Assembly (NCBI RefSeq): GCF_024397915.1
Contig: NZ_CP073347.1
Location: 3,906,001 to 3,970,000 of the forward strand
Source: Marinobacterium rhizophilum
GTDB taxonomy: Bacteria; Pseudomonadota; Gammaproteobacteria; Pseudomonadales; Balneatricaceae
DNA: 64,000 nt
Direction: 5' to 3'
This document shows, one piece after another, positions 1 to 10,538 of this stretch. The notes under the pieces were generated by a model. It saw only the letters and a program-made list of their open reading frames with translations. It was not told the DNA's origin and ran no database searches. Made by a program: the position numbers and the translations under genes. Within the stretch, counting starts at the first letter, position 1. Every line of letters begins with the position of its first letter.

Positions 1-133
1 GAGCATTAAGCGTCTCATGGACCTGGGGTGCTTCCGTGGCCTGCGTCACCGCCGCAATCTGCCGGTACGTGGTCAGCGCAGCAAGACCAACGCGCGTACG
101 CGCAAAGGTCCGCGCAAGCCGATCCGTAAGTAA
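1..133 (+). CDS. rpsM: 30S ribosomal protein S13, C-terminal part (cut by window edge)
   Basis: Reading from base 2, the last 43 codons encode a very basic tail rich in Arg and Lys, including GLRHRRNLPVRGQRSKTNAR and ending GPRKPIRK before TAA at 131-133. This is the conserved C-terminal extension of S13, which contacts 16S rRNA in the head of the small subunit and the P-site tRNA. The gene lies 25 bp before rpsK, the usual place in the alpha operon. The start lies outside the window. Confidence 0.96.
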   Translation, partial: SIKRLMDLGCFRGLRHRRNLPVRGQRSKTNARTRKGPRKPIRK

Positions 134-158
134 GTGGTAAGCGATAGGAATTTCCGAT

Positions 159-548
159 ATGGCTAAGCCAGGTAATCGCACACGCAAGAAAGTGAAAAAG
201 ACGGTAGTGGATGGCTTCGCGCATATTCATGCCTCTTTCAATAACACGATCATCACCATTACCGATCGTCAGGGTAACGCGCTGTCTTGGGCGACTTCCG
301 GAGGCTCCGGCTTCCGTGGTTCGCGCAAGAGCACGCCGTTCGCTGCACAGGTAGCGGCAGAGCGCGCCGGTCAGGCGGCTCTTGAGTATGGTTTGAAAAA
401 TCTCGACGTGTTTGTCAAAGGTCCTGGACCGGGTCGCGAGTCCGCAGTGCGTGCACTGAACTCTTGTGGCTACAAAATTGCAAACATCACGGACGTGACG
501 CCCATCCCGCACAACGGATGCCGTCCTCCGAAGAAACGTCGCGTATAA
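159..548 (+). CDS. rpsK: 30S ribosomal protein S11
   Basis: A 129-residue protein of the normal S11 length. It contains the family signature around residues 35-60 (ITDRQGNALSWATSGGSGFR) and ends in the conserved basic tail HNGCRPPKKRRV. S11 sits on the platform of the 30S subunit, near the mRNA exit and the anti-Shine-Dalgarno region. It lies between rpsM and rpsD with short gaps, so it is part of the co-transcribed alpha operon. Nothing is unusual about the sequence. Confidence 0.98.
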   Translation: MAKPGNRTRKKVKKTVVDGFAHIHASFNNTIITITDRQGNALSWATSGGSGFRGSRKSTPFAAQVAAERAGQAALEYGLKNLDVFVKGPGPGRESAVRALNSCGYKIANITDVTPIPHNGCRPPKKRRV

Positions 549-563
549 ACTGGAGACGGTAAA

Positions 564-1184
564 ATGGCCCGATATCTTGGACCTAAGTGCAAGCTGTCTC
601 GCCGTGAAGGTACAGACCTGTTCCTGAAAAGCGGCGTTCGTGCACTGGATAGCAAATGCAAAGCAGAAGCTGTTCCAGGTATGCACGGCGCGCGCCGGGG
701 ACGTCTGTCCGACTACGGTCTGCAGCTGCGCGAGAAACAAAAAGTACGTCGTATGTACGGCGTGCTGGAACGTCAGTTCCGCAACTATTACAAAGAAGCG
801 GCTCGCCGCACTGGTTCCACAGGTGAAAACCTGCTCCAGCTGCTGGAAGGCCGTCTTGATAACGTGGTGTACCGCATGGGCTTTGGCTCTACTCGCGCGG
901 AATCCCGTCAGATCGTGTCTCACCGCCAGATCACTGTAAACGGTCAGGTTGTGAACATCGCATCGTACCAGGTTAAGGCCGGTGACGTGGTTGCAGTTCG
1001 CGAGAAGTCCAAGAACCAGCTGCGTATCAAGAGCGCTCTGGAGCTGGCTTCTCAGCGTGCTGCTGTTGAGTGGGTGGAAGTTGACGCAAGCAAAATGGAA
1101 GGGACTTTGAAGACCGTTCCTGAGCGTAGCGAACTTTCTGCCGACATCAACGAGCACTTGATTGTCGAGCTGTACTCCAAGTAA
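564..1184 (+). CDS. rpsD: 30S ribosomal protein S4
   Basis: A 206-residue protein, the same length as Escherichia coli S4, starting MARYLGPKCKLSRREG and ending INEHLIVELYSK. The S4 RNA-binding domain lies at about residues 96-156 (LEGRLDNVVYRMGFGSTRAE onward). S4 nucleates assembly of the 30S body and, in Escherichia coli, represses translation of the alpha operon by binding its leader. That leader is not in this window. The gene is 15 bp after rpsK and 26 bp before rpoA. Confidence 0.98.
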   Translation: MARYLGPKCKLSRREGTDLFLKSGVRALDSKCKAEAVPGMHGARRGRLSDYGLQLREKQKVRRMYGVLERQFRNYYKEAARRTGSTGENLLQLLEGRLDNVVYRMGFGSTRAESRQIVSHRQITVNGQVVNIASYQVKAGDVVAVREKSKNQLRIKSALELASQRAAVEWVEVDASKMEGTLKTVPERSELSADINEHLIVELYSK

Positions 1185-1210
1185 TTCTTGAACTCTTTAT
1201 TGGTGGAACT

Positions 1211-2215
1211 ATGCAGCGTTCTGTAAACGAGTTTCTAAGCCCGCGTCACATTGACGTACAGGAAATCAGCAAAACTCGCGCAAAGGTGACTCTCGAGCCG
1301 CTGGAGCGTGGTTTTGGCCACACGCTGGGTAATGCACTGCGCCGCATTCTGCTGTCTTCTATGCCGGGCTTTGCCTTCACAGAAGTAGAGATCGATGGCG
1401 TGCTGCACGAGTACAGCACCATTGAGGGCGTTCAGGAGGATGTCATTGAGATCCTGCTGAACCTGAAAGGCGTTTCGGTAGCACTTTACAACGGTGAAGA
1501 AGTTACCCTGACCCTGAGCAAGTCCGAGCCGGGTCCTGTTACAGCCGGAGATATCCAGCTGACCCAGGATGTGGAAATTGCAAACCCGGAACACGTGATC
1601 GCTCACCTGAACGAAGGTGCGAGCCTGAACATGCAGCTGAAAGTAACCCGCGGTCGCGGCTACGTTCCTGCTGACACTCGTACCAGTGACGAGGATGAAA
1701 CTCGTGCTATCGGTCGCCTGCAACTGGATGCTACCTACAGCCCGGTACGTCGCGTTTCCTACGTAGTAGAAAGCGCGCGAGTCGAGCAGCGTACAGACCT
1801 GGACAAGCTGGTAATCGACATCGAGTCCAACGGAACAATTGATCCGGAAGAGTGCATTCGTCGTGCTGCTACGATTCTGCAGCAGCAGCTGGCGGTATTC
1901 GTGGATCTCGAAGATGCTGCGGACCAGGCCAAGGTCGAGCCGGCCGAACCGGAAATTGATCCGGTTCTGCTGCGCCCGGTCGATGACCTGGAGCTGACTG
2001 TACGTTCCGCCAACTGTCTGAAAGCAGAACAGATCTACTACATCGGTGACCTGATTCAGCGCACCGAAGTGGAACTGCTGAAGACTCCGAACTTGGGCAA
2101 GAAGTCGCTGACCGAGATCAAGGACGTGCTGGCATCCAAAGGTCTGTCTCTGGGTATGCGTCTTGAGAACTGGCCACCTGCCAGCCTTAAGAACGACGAT
2201 AAGGTCGCGTCCTAA
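1211..2215 (+). CDS. rpoA: DNA-directed RNA polymerase alpha subunit
   Basis: A 334-residue alpha subunit. The N-terminal dimerisation domain (about 1-235) carries the motif GFGHTLGNALRRILLSSMPG, used in alpha dimer formation and beta/beta' assembly. After a Pro/Glu-rich linker, the C-terminal domain (about 250-325) carries the helices NCLKAEQIYYIGDLIQRTE and TPNLGKKSLTEIKDVLA, which bind UP elements and activators. It lies in the alpha operon between rpsD and rplQ, as in nearly all Gammaproteobacteria. Confidence 0.98.
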   Translation: MQRSVNEFLSPRHIDVQEISKTRAKVTLEPLERGFGHTLGNALRRILLSSMPGFAFTEVEIDGVLHEYSTIEGVQEDVIEILLNLKGVSVALYNGEEVTLTLSKSEPGPVTAGDIQLTQDVEIANPEHVIAHLNEGASLNMQLKVTRGRGYVPADTRTSDEDETRAIGRLQLDATYSPVRRVSYVVESARVEQRTDLDKLVIDIESNGTIDPEECIRRAATILQQQLAVFVDLEDAADQAKVEPAEPEIDPVLLRPVDDLELTVRSANCLKAEQIYYIGDLIQRTEVELLKTPNLGKKSLTEIKDVLASKGLSLGMRLENWPPASLKNDDKVAS

Positions 2216-2257
2216 GGCAGCGAGTTGAACTGACTTAAGTTGGTAAGGACTTAACAA

Positions 2258-2653
2258 ATGCGTCATCGTAAATCTGGTCGTCATTTTAATCGTACCAGTG
2301 CGCACCGCAAAGCGATGTTTAAAAACATGGCAGTGTCTTTGTTCGAACACGAACTGATCAAGACTACTCTGCCGAAGGCGAAGGAACTTCGCCGCTTTGC
2401 TGAGCCGCTGATCACCCTGTCCAAGATTGACAGCGTGGCTAACCGCCGCCTGGCTTTCTCTCGTACACGCAGCAAAGAAGCCGTAGGCAAGCTGTTTAAC
2501 GAGCTGGGTCCGCGCTACAACGCTCGTCCGGGCGGTTACGTTCGCATTCTGAAATGCGGCTTCCGTCCTGGTGACAATGCTCCGATGGCTTACGTAGAAC
2601 TGGTTGGCCGTCCGGCTGGCCTGACTGCAGTCGACGAGTCTGCTGAAGACTAA
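2258..2653 (+). CDS. rplQ: 50S ribosomal protein L17
   Basis: A 131-residue L17 that begins with the family hallmark MRHRKSGRHFNRTSAHRKAM. L17 binds domain III of 23S rRNA near the peptide exit tunnel. It is the last gene of the alpha operon and is followed 25 bp later by a strong intrinsic terminator. A short C-terminal extension (VGRPAGLTAVDESAED) follows the core fold, as in many Gammaproteobacteria. Confidence 0.98.
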   Translation: MRHRKSGRHFNRTSAHRKAMFKNMAVSLFEHELIKTTLPKAKELRRFAEPLITLSKIDSVANRRLAFSRTRSKEAVGKLFNELGPRYNARPGGYVRILKCGFRPGDNAPMAYVELVGRPAGLTAVDESAED

Positions 2654-2677
2654 ACCCTTCAGTTGCGCAAAATACAA

Positions 2678-2703
2678 AACCCGGCCACTGGCCGGGTTTT
2701 TTT
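2678..2703 (+). terminator. Rho-independent terminator of the alpha operon
   Basis: The inverted repeat AACCCGGCC-ACT-GGCCGGGTT is followed by a run of T. It starts 25 bp after the rplQ stop codon, which fits the end of the ribosomal operon. Confidence 0.93.
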
Positions 2704-2760
2704 ATGTACAGGATGTACGGTATGCCGCGGGCGCAGGGATGCGCAGGAGCGGCGGGTTTA
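2701..2760. repeat. Dispersed intergenic repeat, copy 1
   Basis: These 60 bases, directly after the rplQ terminator, align closely with 57173-57232, which follows the fkpB terminator. The core CCGCGGGCGCAGGGA is shared exactly, and roughly three quarters of the positions match overall. Both copies begin in the terminator T-tract. It is probably a small mobile or REP-like intergenic element. No coding capacity was seen. Confidence 0.55.
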
Positions 2761-3101
2761 AGTTGACACGGAGTCCTTTGGAATTAGCCGGGCAGGATGG
2801 GCGCGCTAGCCGCTTATCGTGCTGCAGCCTAGCAATGCGCACCAGACCTGCTGTCAGGTCACAAAAAACCGGTGCTATCGCGACTTAAACCTCCTGACCA
2901 TACTCCTCACACTAACCGGCAGGCCAGTTATCATCTGTACCAATAACCTCATCACTCAGGCTAATACTAGCTATTAGAGTTTTCGATTCTTCTGTTTCAG
3001 TTGTCCTCACCACGGCCTAATGGATGCCAGACGCTCTCGCATTGCCATTGGCTGCGCTGGCGGTGACACAGAACAATAACAGCAAGAGAGAGGACACTTC
3101 G
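2761..3101. other. Intergenic region before the broken TRAP gene
   Basis: No gene is supported here. The one structured element is the inverted repeat CTAATA-CTAGC-TATTAG at 2961-2977, about 125 bp before the dctP-like start. It could be an operator of the lost transporter operon. No convincing promoter hexamers can be assigned by eye. Confidence 0.4.
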
Positions 3102-3320
3102 ATGAGAGATTCTATCAAGCAGCTTGGCAAGGTTGGTGCTGTCGCCCTGATGGCGGGCGCCCTTACGCTCACGGCCACCGGTGCCCTGGCCGATATCAGC
3201 CTGCGACTATCTCACTCTGCACCTCCAGGGTCCGAACGTGATGTCTGGACGCAGGAGTTTGCCAAGCGCGCTGAGTTTTGGTCGGGGCCATCGGGGGAGT
3301 CCCTCTCGTGTCCATCGTGA
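3102..3320 (+). pseudogene. Truncated TRAP transporter solute-binding protein (DctP-like)
   Basis: Translation from ATG 3102 gives a complete Sec signal peptide (basic MRDSIKQLGK, hydrophobic VGAVALMAGALTLTATG, cleavage after ALA). It is followed by DISLRLSHSAPPGSERDVW and TQEFAKRAE, the start of a mature DctP-family periplasmic protein. Homology stops near base 3275 and the frame ends at 3320, so about 270 of some 330 residues are missing. No DctQ or DctM membrane subunit follows. The purine-rich AGAGAGAGG just upstream is an intact ribosome binding site. This is a 5' remnant of a deleted TRAP operon. The sequence from 3280 to 3515 was not recognised. Confidence 0.7.
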
Positions 3321-3515
3321 CGTCCATCGCTTGCGCGAGGGGCTGGTCTGTATCGGTGCGGTGCAGTTTTCCCGATCCCTGGAGCCTCTGCGCAAGAGGT
3401 GCAAGCCGCGCAGTGCGGCGCTGCACAGGCAGCGCACGGTGTCTTAAAAGGCCCGGAGCTGTCACATTGGGCTCGCCTGGTTAAGGGTGGCCCAATGCTT
3501 TAGCCCTGCATCGGT

Positions 3516-6359
<2,844 letters not shown>

Positions 6360-6548
6360 ATACCTTCCCGACGAAGAGACCAAAGCGTTTGATTATATAG
6401 CGTTCACCGCCGGGCCAACACCTTGCGGCGGGCAATTGCGTAATTGTGGGAAAGATGCCCGTTTCACAGCCCGTATGTTATCCTTCACGGCTATAGAGAA
6501 GCTTGCCGTCATGGGTGGCAAGCCCTGCAGATCGAAGTGGAGAAACCG

Positions 6549-7127
6549 ATGGCACGCGGCGTAAATAAAGTAATTCTGGTAGGCAACCTGGGCGGTGATC
6601 CGGAGGTGCGTTACATGCCTTCCGGCAATGCGGTGACCAACGTAACGCTGGCCACCAGCGAGAGCTGGAAAGACAAGAACACCGGGCAGATGCAGGAACG
6701 CACCGAATGGCACCGGGTGGTATTTTTCAACAAGCTGGCCGAGATCGCCGGCGAGTACCTGCGAAAAGGTTCGCAGGTCTACGTTGAAGGCGCGTTGCGC
6801 ACCCGCAAGTGGCAGGACCAGAGCGGCCAGGACAAGTACACCACCGAAATCGTCGCCAGCGAAATGCAGATGCTCGGTGGCCGTGGTGGTTCAGGCGGTG
6901 CAGGCGGCGGTGACAGCTACAACCAGGATACCGGCGGTGGTTATTCCCAGCAGCCGCAGCAGCGCTCGCAGGCACCCCAGCAGCGCCCGCAGCAGGCACC
7001 GCAGCAGAACTACCAGCAGCCCCAGGGCGGCCAAGCCGCCCCCCAGTCCCGTCCGCAGCAGGCTCCGCAACAGCCGCAGCAGCCGGCACCGGGCTTTGAC
7101 GATTTCGACGACGATATTCCGTTCTAA
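6549..7127 (+). CDS. ssb: Single-stranded DNA-binding protein
   Basis: A 192-residue SSB. The OB-fold (about 1-110) begins MARGVNKVILVGNLGGDPEV and contains ERTEWHRVVFF. A long Gln/Pro/Gly-rich disordered linker (about 118-182) follows, then the acidic tip DFDDDIPF that recruits repair and replication partners. The linker is longer and more Gln-rich than in Escherichia coli SSB (178 aa). ATG 6549 is chosen over an upstream in-frame start because the family begins at this Met. It is divergent from uvrA and followed by a terminator. Confidence 0.97.
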   Translation: MARGVNKVILVGNLGGDPEVRYMPSGNAVTNVTLATSESWKDKNTGQMQERTEWHRVVFFNKLAEIAGEYLRKGSQVYVEGALRTRKWQDQSGQDKYTTEIVASEMQMLGGRGGSGGAGGGDSYNQDTGGGYSQQPQQRSQAPQQRPQQAPQQNYQQPQGGQAAPQSRPQQAPQQPQQPAPGFDDFDDDIPF

Positions 7128-7180
7128 CCGATACTCTGGGTATCTTCGGAAGCTGCCATCGGGTGGCTTCTCAAGGACAA

Positions 7181-7215
7181 AGACAAGCCCCGCACTCGCG
7201 GGGCTTGTCTGTTTT
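7181..7215 (+). terminator. Rho-independent terminator after ssb
   Basis: A perfect 13-bp stem (AGACAAGCCCCGC at 7181-7193 with its complement at 7198-7210) with a 4-base ACTC loop, followed by GTTTTG. It lies 54 bp after the ssb stop codon. Confidence 0.85.
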
Positions 7216-7281
7216 GGGCGCCAGAAAGTGTCACCTTCCGGTTCAGGTCAGCCACGTCATATCAGTATGGGTGATTTTAAG

Positions 7282-7302
7282 TTGATTGACCGTTTAATTA
7301 AA
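7282..7302. promoter_or_regulatory. Probable BetI operator upstream of betA
   Basis: The imperfect palindrome TTGATTGACCGTTTAATTAA lies about 105 bp before the betA start. It shares the core GTTTAATTAA with the palindrome at 10413-10432, in the betI/transporter promoter region. Known BetI operators are AT-rich palindromes built on a TTGAACGTTCAA-like core, so both sites fit. BetI would repress choline oxidation genes when choline is absent. Confidence 0.65.
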
Positions 7303-7407
7303 AAAGATTATGTTGGTGGCATTGTACATTAACAGACGTTGGTCAGTGTGTTGCAGTCGCCCGGTTGCGGGTTGTCCAGAGCATCACTGTCGGCCACGGG
7401 AGAGCGC

Positions 7408-9093
7408 ATGACTCAGCAGAGCTACGACTACATCATCATCGGTGCCGGTTCCGCCGGCTGCGTGCTGGCCAATCGCCTGACCGAGAGCGGCGAGCACCAG
7501 GTGCTGCTGATCGAGGCCGGCGGCAGTGACAGGAGCATCTTTATCCAGATGCCCACGGCGCTGTCCTACCCGATGAATTCGCCCAAATACAGCTGGCCGT
7601 TCGAGTCCGAGCAGGAGCCCGGTATCGACAACCGCCGCCTGCACTGCCCGCGGGGCAAGGTGCTGGGGGGCTCGTCGTCCATCAACGGCATGGTGTATGT
7701 GCGCGGCCACGCCTGTGATTTCGATCAGTGGCAAGAGCAGGGCGTACAGGGCTGGGGCTATCAGCAGTGCCTGCCGTACTTCAAGCGGGCCGAGACCTGG
7801 GCCGGCGGCGCCGATGCCTACCGCGGTGGCGATGGCCCCCTGACTACCTGCAACGGCAACGAGATGCGCCTCAACCCGCTGTACCAGACCTTTATCGACG
7901 CCGGCATCGAGGCCGGCTACCCGGATACAGCGGACTACAACGGTTATCGCCAGGAAGGTTTCGGCCCCATGCACATGACCGTAAAAGACGGGGTGCGTGC
8001 GTCCACCGCCAATGCCTATTTGCGTGAGGCGCTGAAACGCCCGAACCTGCACCTGGTGTCTCGGGCGACCACGCACCGGGTGTTGCTTGAGGGCAAGCGT
8101 GCCACCGGTGTGGAATACAGCGTTGGCGGCAGGACACAGACGGCGATGGCCTCTGTCGAGGTGATTTCGTCGGCGGGTTCCGTTGGTTCGCCAATGCTGC
8201 TGCAACTTTCAGGTATAGGTCCGAAGGCCGTATTGGAGCAGGCCGGTGTGGCTGTTCAGCATGAGCTGCCGGGCGTGGGCGAGAACCTGCAGGATCACCT
8301 GGAAGTGTATTTCCAGTACCGCTGCAAGCAGCCGATTTCATTGAACGGCAAGCTTGGCCTGATCAGCAAGGGGTTGATCGGCACCCGCTGGATGATGTTC
8401 AAGAGCGGCCTTGGGGCCACCAACCACTTTGAATCCTGCGCCTTTATCCGCTCGCGCGCCGGGCTGAAATGGCCGGATGTGCAGTATCATTTCCTGCCGG
8501 CGGCCATGCGTTACGACGGCCAGGCCGCCTTTGACGGTCATGGCTTCCAGGTGCATGTGGGGCCCAACAAGCCGGCCAGCCGCGGCCATATTCGCATTCG
8601 CTCGGCGGACCCGAAAGACACCCCGAGCATCCAGTTCAACTACCTGCAGGCCGAGCAGGACGTGATCGACTGGCGGGCGGTGATTCGCCTGACCCGCGAG
8701 ATCATTGCCCAGCCGGCGTTCGATGCCTACCGTGGCGACGAAATTCAGCCGGGCAAGGATGTCCAGAGCGACGAGCAGATCGACGCCTGGGTGCGACAGA
8801 ACGTGGAAAGCGCCTATCACCCTTCCTGCACCTGCAAGATGGGCGCGGACGATGATGCCATGGCGGTGCTGGATGCGCAGTGCCGGGTGCGGGGAATCGA
8901 GGCGCTGCGGGTGGTGGACTCGTCCATCTTCCCGACCATCACCAACGGCAACCTGAATGCGCCGACAATAATGGTGGCGGAAAAGGCCGCCGATATTATC
9001 CTGGGCAAGAATCCATTGCCGGATGCCGGCGTGGATGTCTGGATAGACCCACAGTGGCAAGAGCGCCAGCGGTTGAACCCGCCGGCCGCTTAA
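7408..9093 (+). CDS. betA: Choline dehydrogenase (GMC oxidoreductase)
   Basis: A 561-residue flavoprotein of the glucose-methanol-choline family. It oxidises choline to betaine aldehyde and on to glycine betaine at the inner membrane, feeding the respiratory chain. The FAD-binding motif YIIIGAGSAG lies at 8-17, GMC signature 1 within PRGKVLGGSSSINGMVYVRG, signature 2 near SAGSVGSPMLLQLSGIG, and the catalytic-His region is YHPSCTCKMG. The start at MTQQSYDYIIIGAG is chosen over the in-frame upstream start because the FAD motif must be near the N-terminus. No betB lies nearby. The last 40 codons are tandemly reiterated downstream. Confidence 0.94.
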   Translation: MTQQSYDYIIIGAGSAGCVLANRLTESGEHQVLLIEAGGSDRSIFIQMPTALSYPMNSPKYSWPFESEQEPGIDNRRLHCPRGKVLGGSSSINGMVYVRGHACDFDQWQEQGVQGWGYQQCLPYFKRAETWAGGADAYRGGDGPLTTCNGNEMRLNPLYQTFIDAGIEAGYPDTADYNGYRQEGFGPMHMTVKDGVRASTANAYLREALKRPNLHLVSRATTHRVLLEGKRATGVEYSVGGRTQTAMASVEVISSAGSVGSPMLLQLSGIGPKAVLEQAGVAVQHELPGVGENLQDHLEVYFQYRCKQPISLNGKLGLISKGLIGTRWMMFKSGLGATNHFESCAFIRSRAGLKWPDVQYHFLPAAMRYDGQAAFDGHGFQVHVGPNKPASRGHIRIRSADPKDTPSIQFNYLQAEQDVIDWRAVIRLTREIIAQPAFDAYRGDEIQPGKDVQSDEQIDAWVRQNVESAYHPSCTCKMGADDDAMAVLDAQCRVRGIEALRVVDSSIFPTITNGNLNAPTIMVAEKAADIILGKNPLPDAGVDVWIDPQWQERQRLNPPAA

Positions 9094-9113
9094 GCTCGAA
9101 CGCGGCCGTAATG

Positions 9114-9522
9114 ATAATGGTGGCGGAAAAGGCGGCGGACCTGATCCTGGGCAAGAATCCATTGCCGGATGCCGGCGTGGATGTCTGGATAGACCCGCAG
9201 TGGCAGCAGCAGCAGCGATTGAACCCGCCGACCGCTTAAGCTCGAACGCGGCCGTGATGATAATGGTGGCGGAAAAGGCGGCGGACCTGATCCTGGGCAA
9301 GAATCCATTGCCGGATGCCGGCGTGGATGTCTGGATAGATCCGCAGTGGCAGCAGCAGCGGTTGAACCCGCCGGCCGCTTAAGCTCGAACGCGGCCGTTA
9401 TGATAATGGTGGCGGAAAAGGCGGCGGACCTGATCCTGGGCAAGGATCCATTGCCGGATGCCGGCGTGGATGTCTGGATAGACCCGCAGTGGCAGCAGCA
9501 GCGGTTGAACCCGCCGGCTTAG
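9114..9522 (+). repeat. Three tandem copies of the betA 3' end
   Basis: The sequence from codon 521 of betA through its stop (first unit 8968-9113) recurs at 9114-9259, 9260-9402 and 9403-9522, with periods of 146, 146 and 143 bp. Each copy encodes IMVAEKAAD(L)ILGK(N/D)PLP, then DAGVDVWIDPQWQ and a stop. Units 1-3 are each followed by CTCGAACGCGGCCGT. Copies 2-4 share AAGGCGGCGGACCTGATCC where betA itself has AAGGCCGCCGATATTATCC. They therefore resemble one another more than the intact gene and differ from it mainly at synonymous positions. The small frames here are remnants, not genes. Confidence 0.92.
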
Positions 9523-9594
9523 AGGGTATGCGCAGGGAGAGTTAGCCGCAGGCGAACTCAACGCAACCGTTCATCATGCCAACGCGGCTGTTGT

Positions 9595-9622
9595 AATACG
9601 CCGGATCTTAATCCGGCGTATT
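9595..9622. terminator. Hairpin between convergent betA repeats and betI
   Basis: A perfect 12-bp stem, AATACGCCGGAT-CTTA-ATCCGGCGTATT. It lies between two converging transcription units and has A/T ends on both sides, so it may stop transcription in both directions. The T-tracts are short, so termination is inferred. Confidence 0.6.
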
Positions 9623-9652
9623 GCCATCTACAGGGTGGATTGAGTCGCGGTG

Positions 9653-10237
9653 CTAGCTGTCTTCGTGCAGCAGCCGCGCCAGTGTCTGGTGCGCCAGCCG
9701 ACGGGCGACGCCGGCATCGGCGGTCGGGCTCGCCAGGGCGCAGTTTATCCACAGGCCGTCGATCAGGGAGGCCAGCAGCAGTGCAGCATCCTCGGCTTCA
9801 TCGGCGCTCAGCAATTCGCGGAAGTTGTGCAGCAGGTTGGAGCGCATGCGGGCGCCGCGGATGCCGGACAGCCGCTGCAGCGCGGCATCGTGGGGTGTTT
9901 CGGCCCAGAAGGCGAGCCAGCAGGTGACCACTTCGGGCGCAAACTGCTCGGCGGAAAAGTTGCCATCGATAATGGCGGCGATGCGCTCGCGGGGCGAGCT
10001 GGCCCGGCTCCAGTCGCTGTAAATGCCATCGGTGAGCTGGCGCATCAGCTGGCGCATGGTTTCGGCCAGCAGGTCGCTCTTGCCGTCGAAGTAGTGATGG
10101 ATAATGCCGGTAGAGACGCCGGCAATCTTGCTGATTTTCGCAACCGTGGTATTGGCATAGCCGTGCTGATGGATGGCGGCGGCTGTGGCTGCAATCAGCT
10201 GCTTGCGCCGAATGGGCTGCATTCCAACCTTGGGCAT
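9653..10237 (-). CDS. betI: TetR-family repressor BetI
   Basis: A 194-residue TetR-family regulator starting MPKVGMQPIRRKQLI, the conserved BetI N-terminus (Escherichia coli BetI is 195 aa). The helix-turn-helix lies at about residues 28-49 (TTVAKISKIAGVSTGIIHHYF). BetI represses choline uptake and oxidation genes and is released when choline is present. Here it converges on betA and is divergent from the BCCT-like transporter, with a probable operator in the shared promoter region. An in-frame start 33 codons upstream is rejected because the extra residues are not family-like. Confidence 0.92.
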   Translation of the reverse strand: MPKVGMQPIRRKQLIAATAAAIHQHGYANTTVAKISKIAGVSTGIIHHYFDGKSDLLAETMRQLMRQLTDGIYSDWSRASSPRERIAAIIDGNFSAEQFAPEVVTCWLAFWAETPHDAALQRLSGIRGARMRSNLLHNFRELLSADEAEDAALLLASLIDGLWINCALASPTADAGVARRLAHQTLARLLHEDS

Positions 10238-10412
10238 GTCGGTTCCTGGTGGCGAATGGCACTTGGGGCCAACATGATCGTTGTTTTTGGGGCCTGCTTC
10301 AACAAGACAGCGAAGCTCCCGCGCGGATCGGTGCATGGGCCCGATGTCGTGAACGGAATCAAGGGAGGCGTTTTCTGAGCAGCGGCGGGCGCCGGCTTGC
10401 TGGATATTTAAC

Positions 10413-10432
10413 TTAATTAAACGTTCAATAAA
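10413..10432. promoter_or_regulatory. Probable BetI operator between betI and the BCCT-like gene
   Basis: Read on the minus strand this is TTATTGAAC-GTTTAATTAA, an almost perfect inverted repeat with the BetI-type core. It sits 176 bp from the betI start and 107 bp from the transporter start. It could serve autoregulation and transporter control together. Confidence 0.7.
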
Positions 10433-10538
10433 CTAAAATAATAACGGATGCCTTTTGCTACATCAGGGTCGGCCGGGCGTGTACGCCCCAGGGGTGCCGG
10501 GTTCTGAAGGCGCTGAATGTGATCCCGAGGACTTGCAC

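Noticed and set aside
1235..2677. 480-codon open frame antisense to rpoA and rplQ
   Set aside because: It crosses two essential, clearly assigned genes and their terminator. It has no motif support.
3196..3465. Minus-strand 89-codon frame that might be a transposase remnant
   Set aside because: It is Arg- and Pro-rich with no catalytic motif and no terminal inverted repeats. Nothing in it can be tied to an IS family by eye.
8880..9382. Small plus-strand frames covering the betA repeats
   Set aside because: They are read-through products of reiterated betA ends, without their own start signals. Annotated as repeats.
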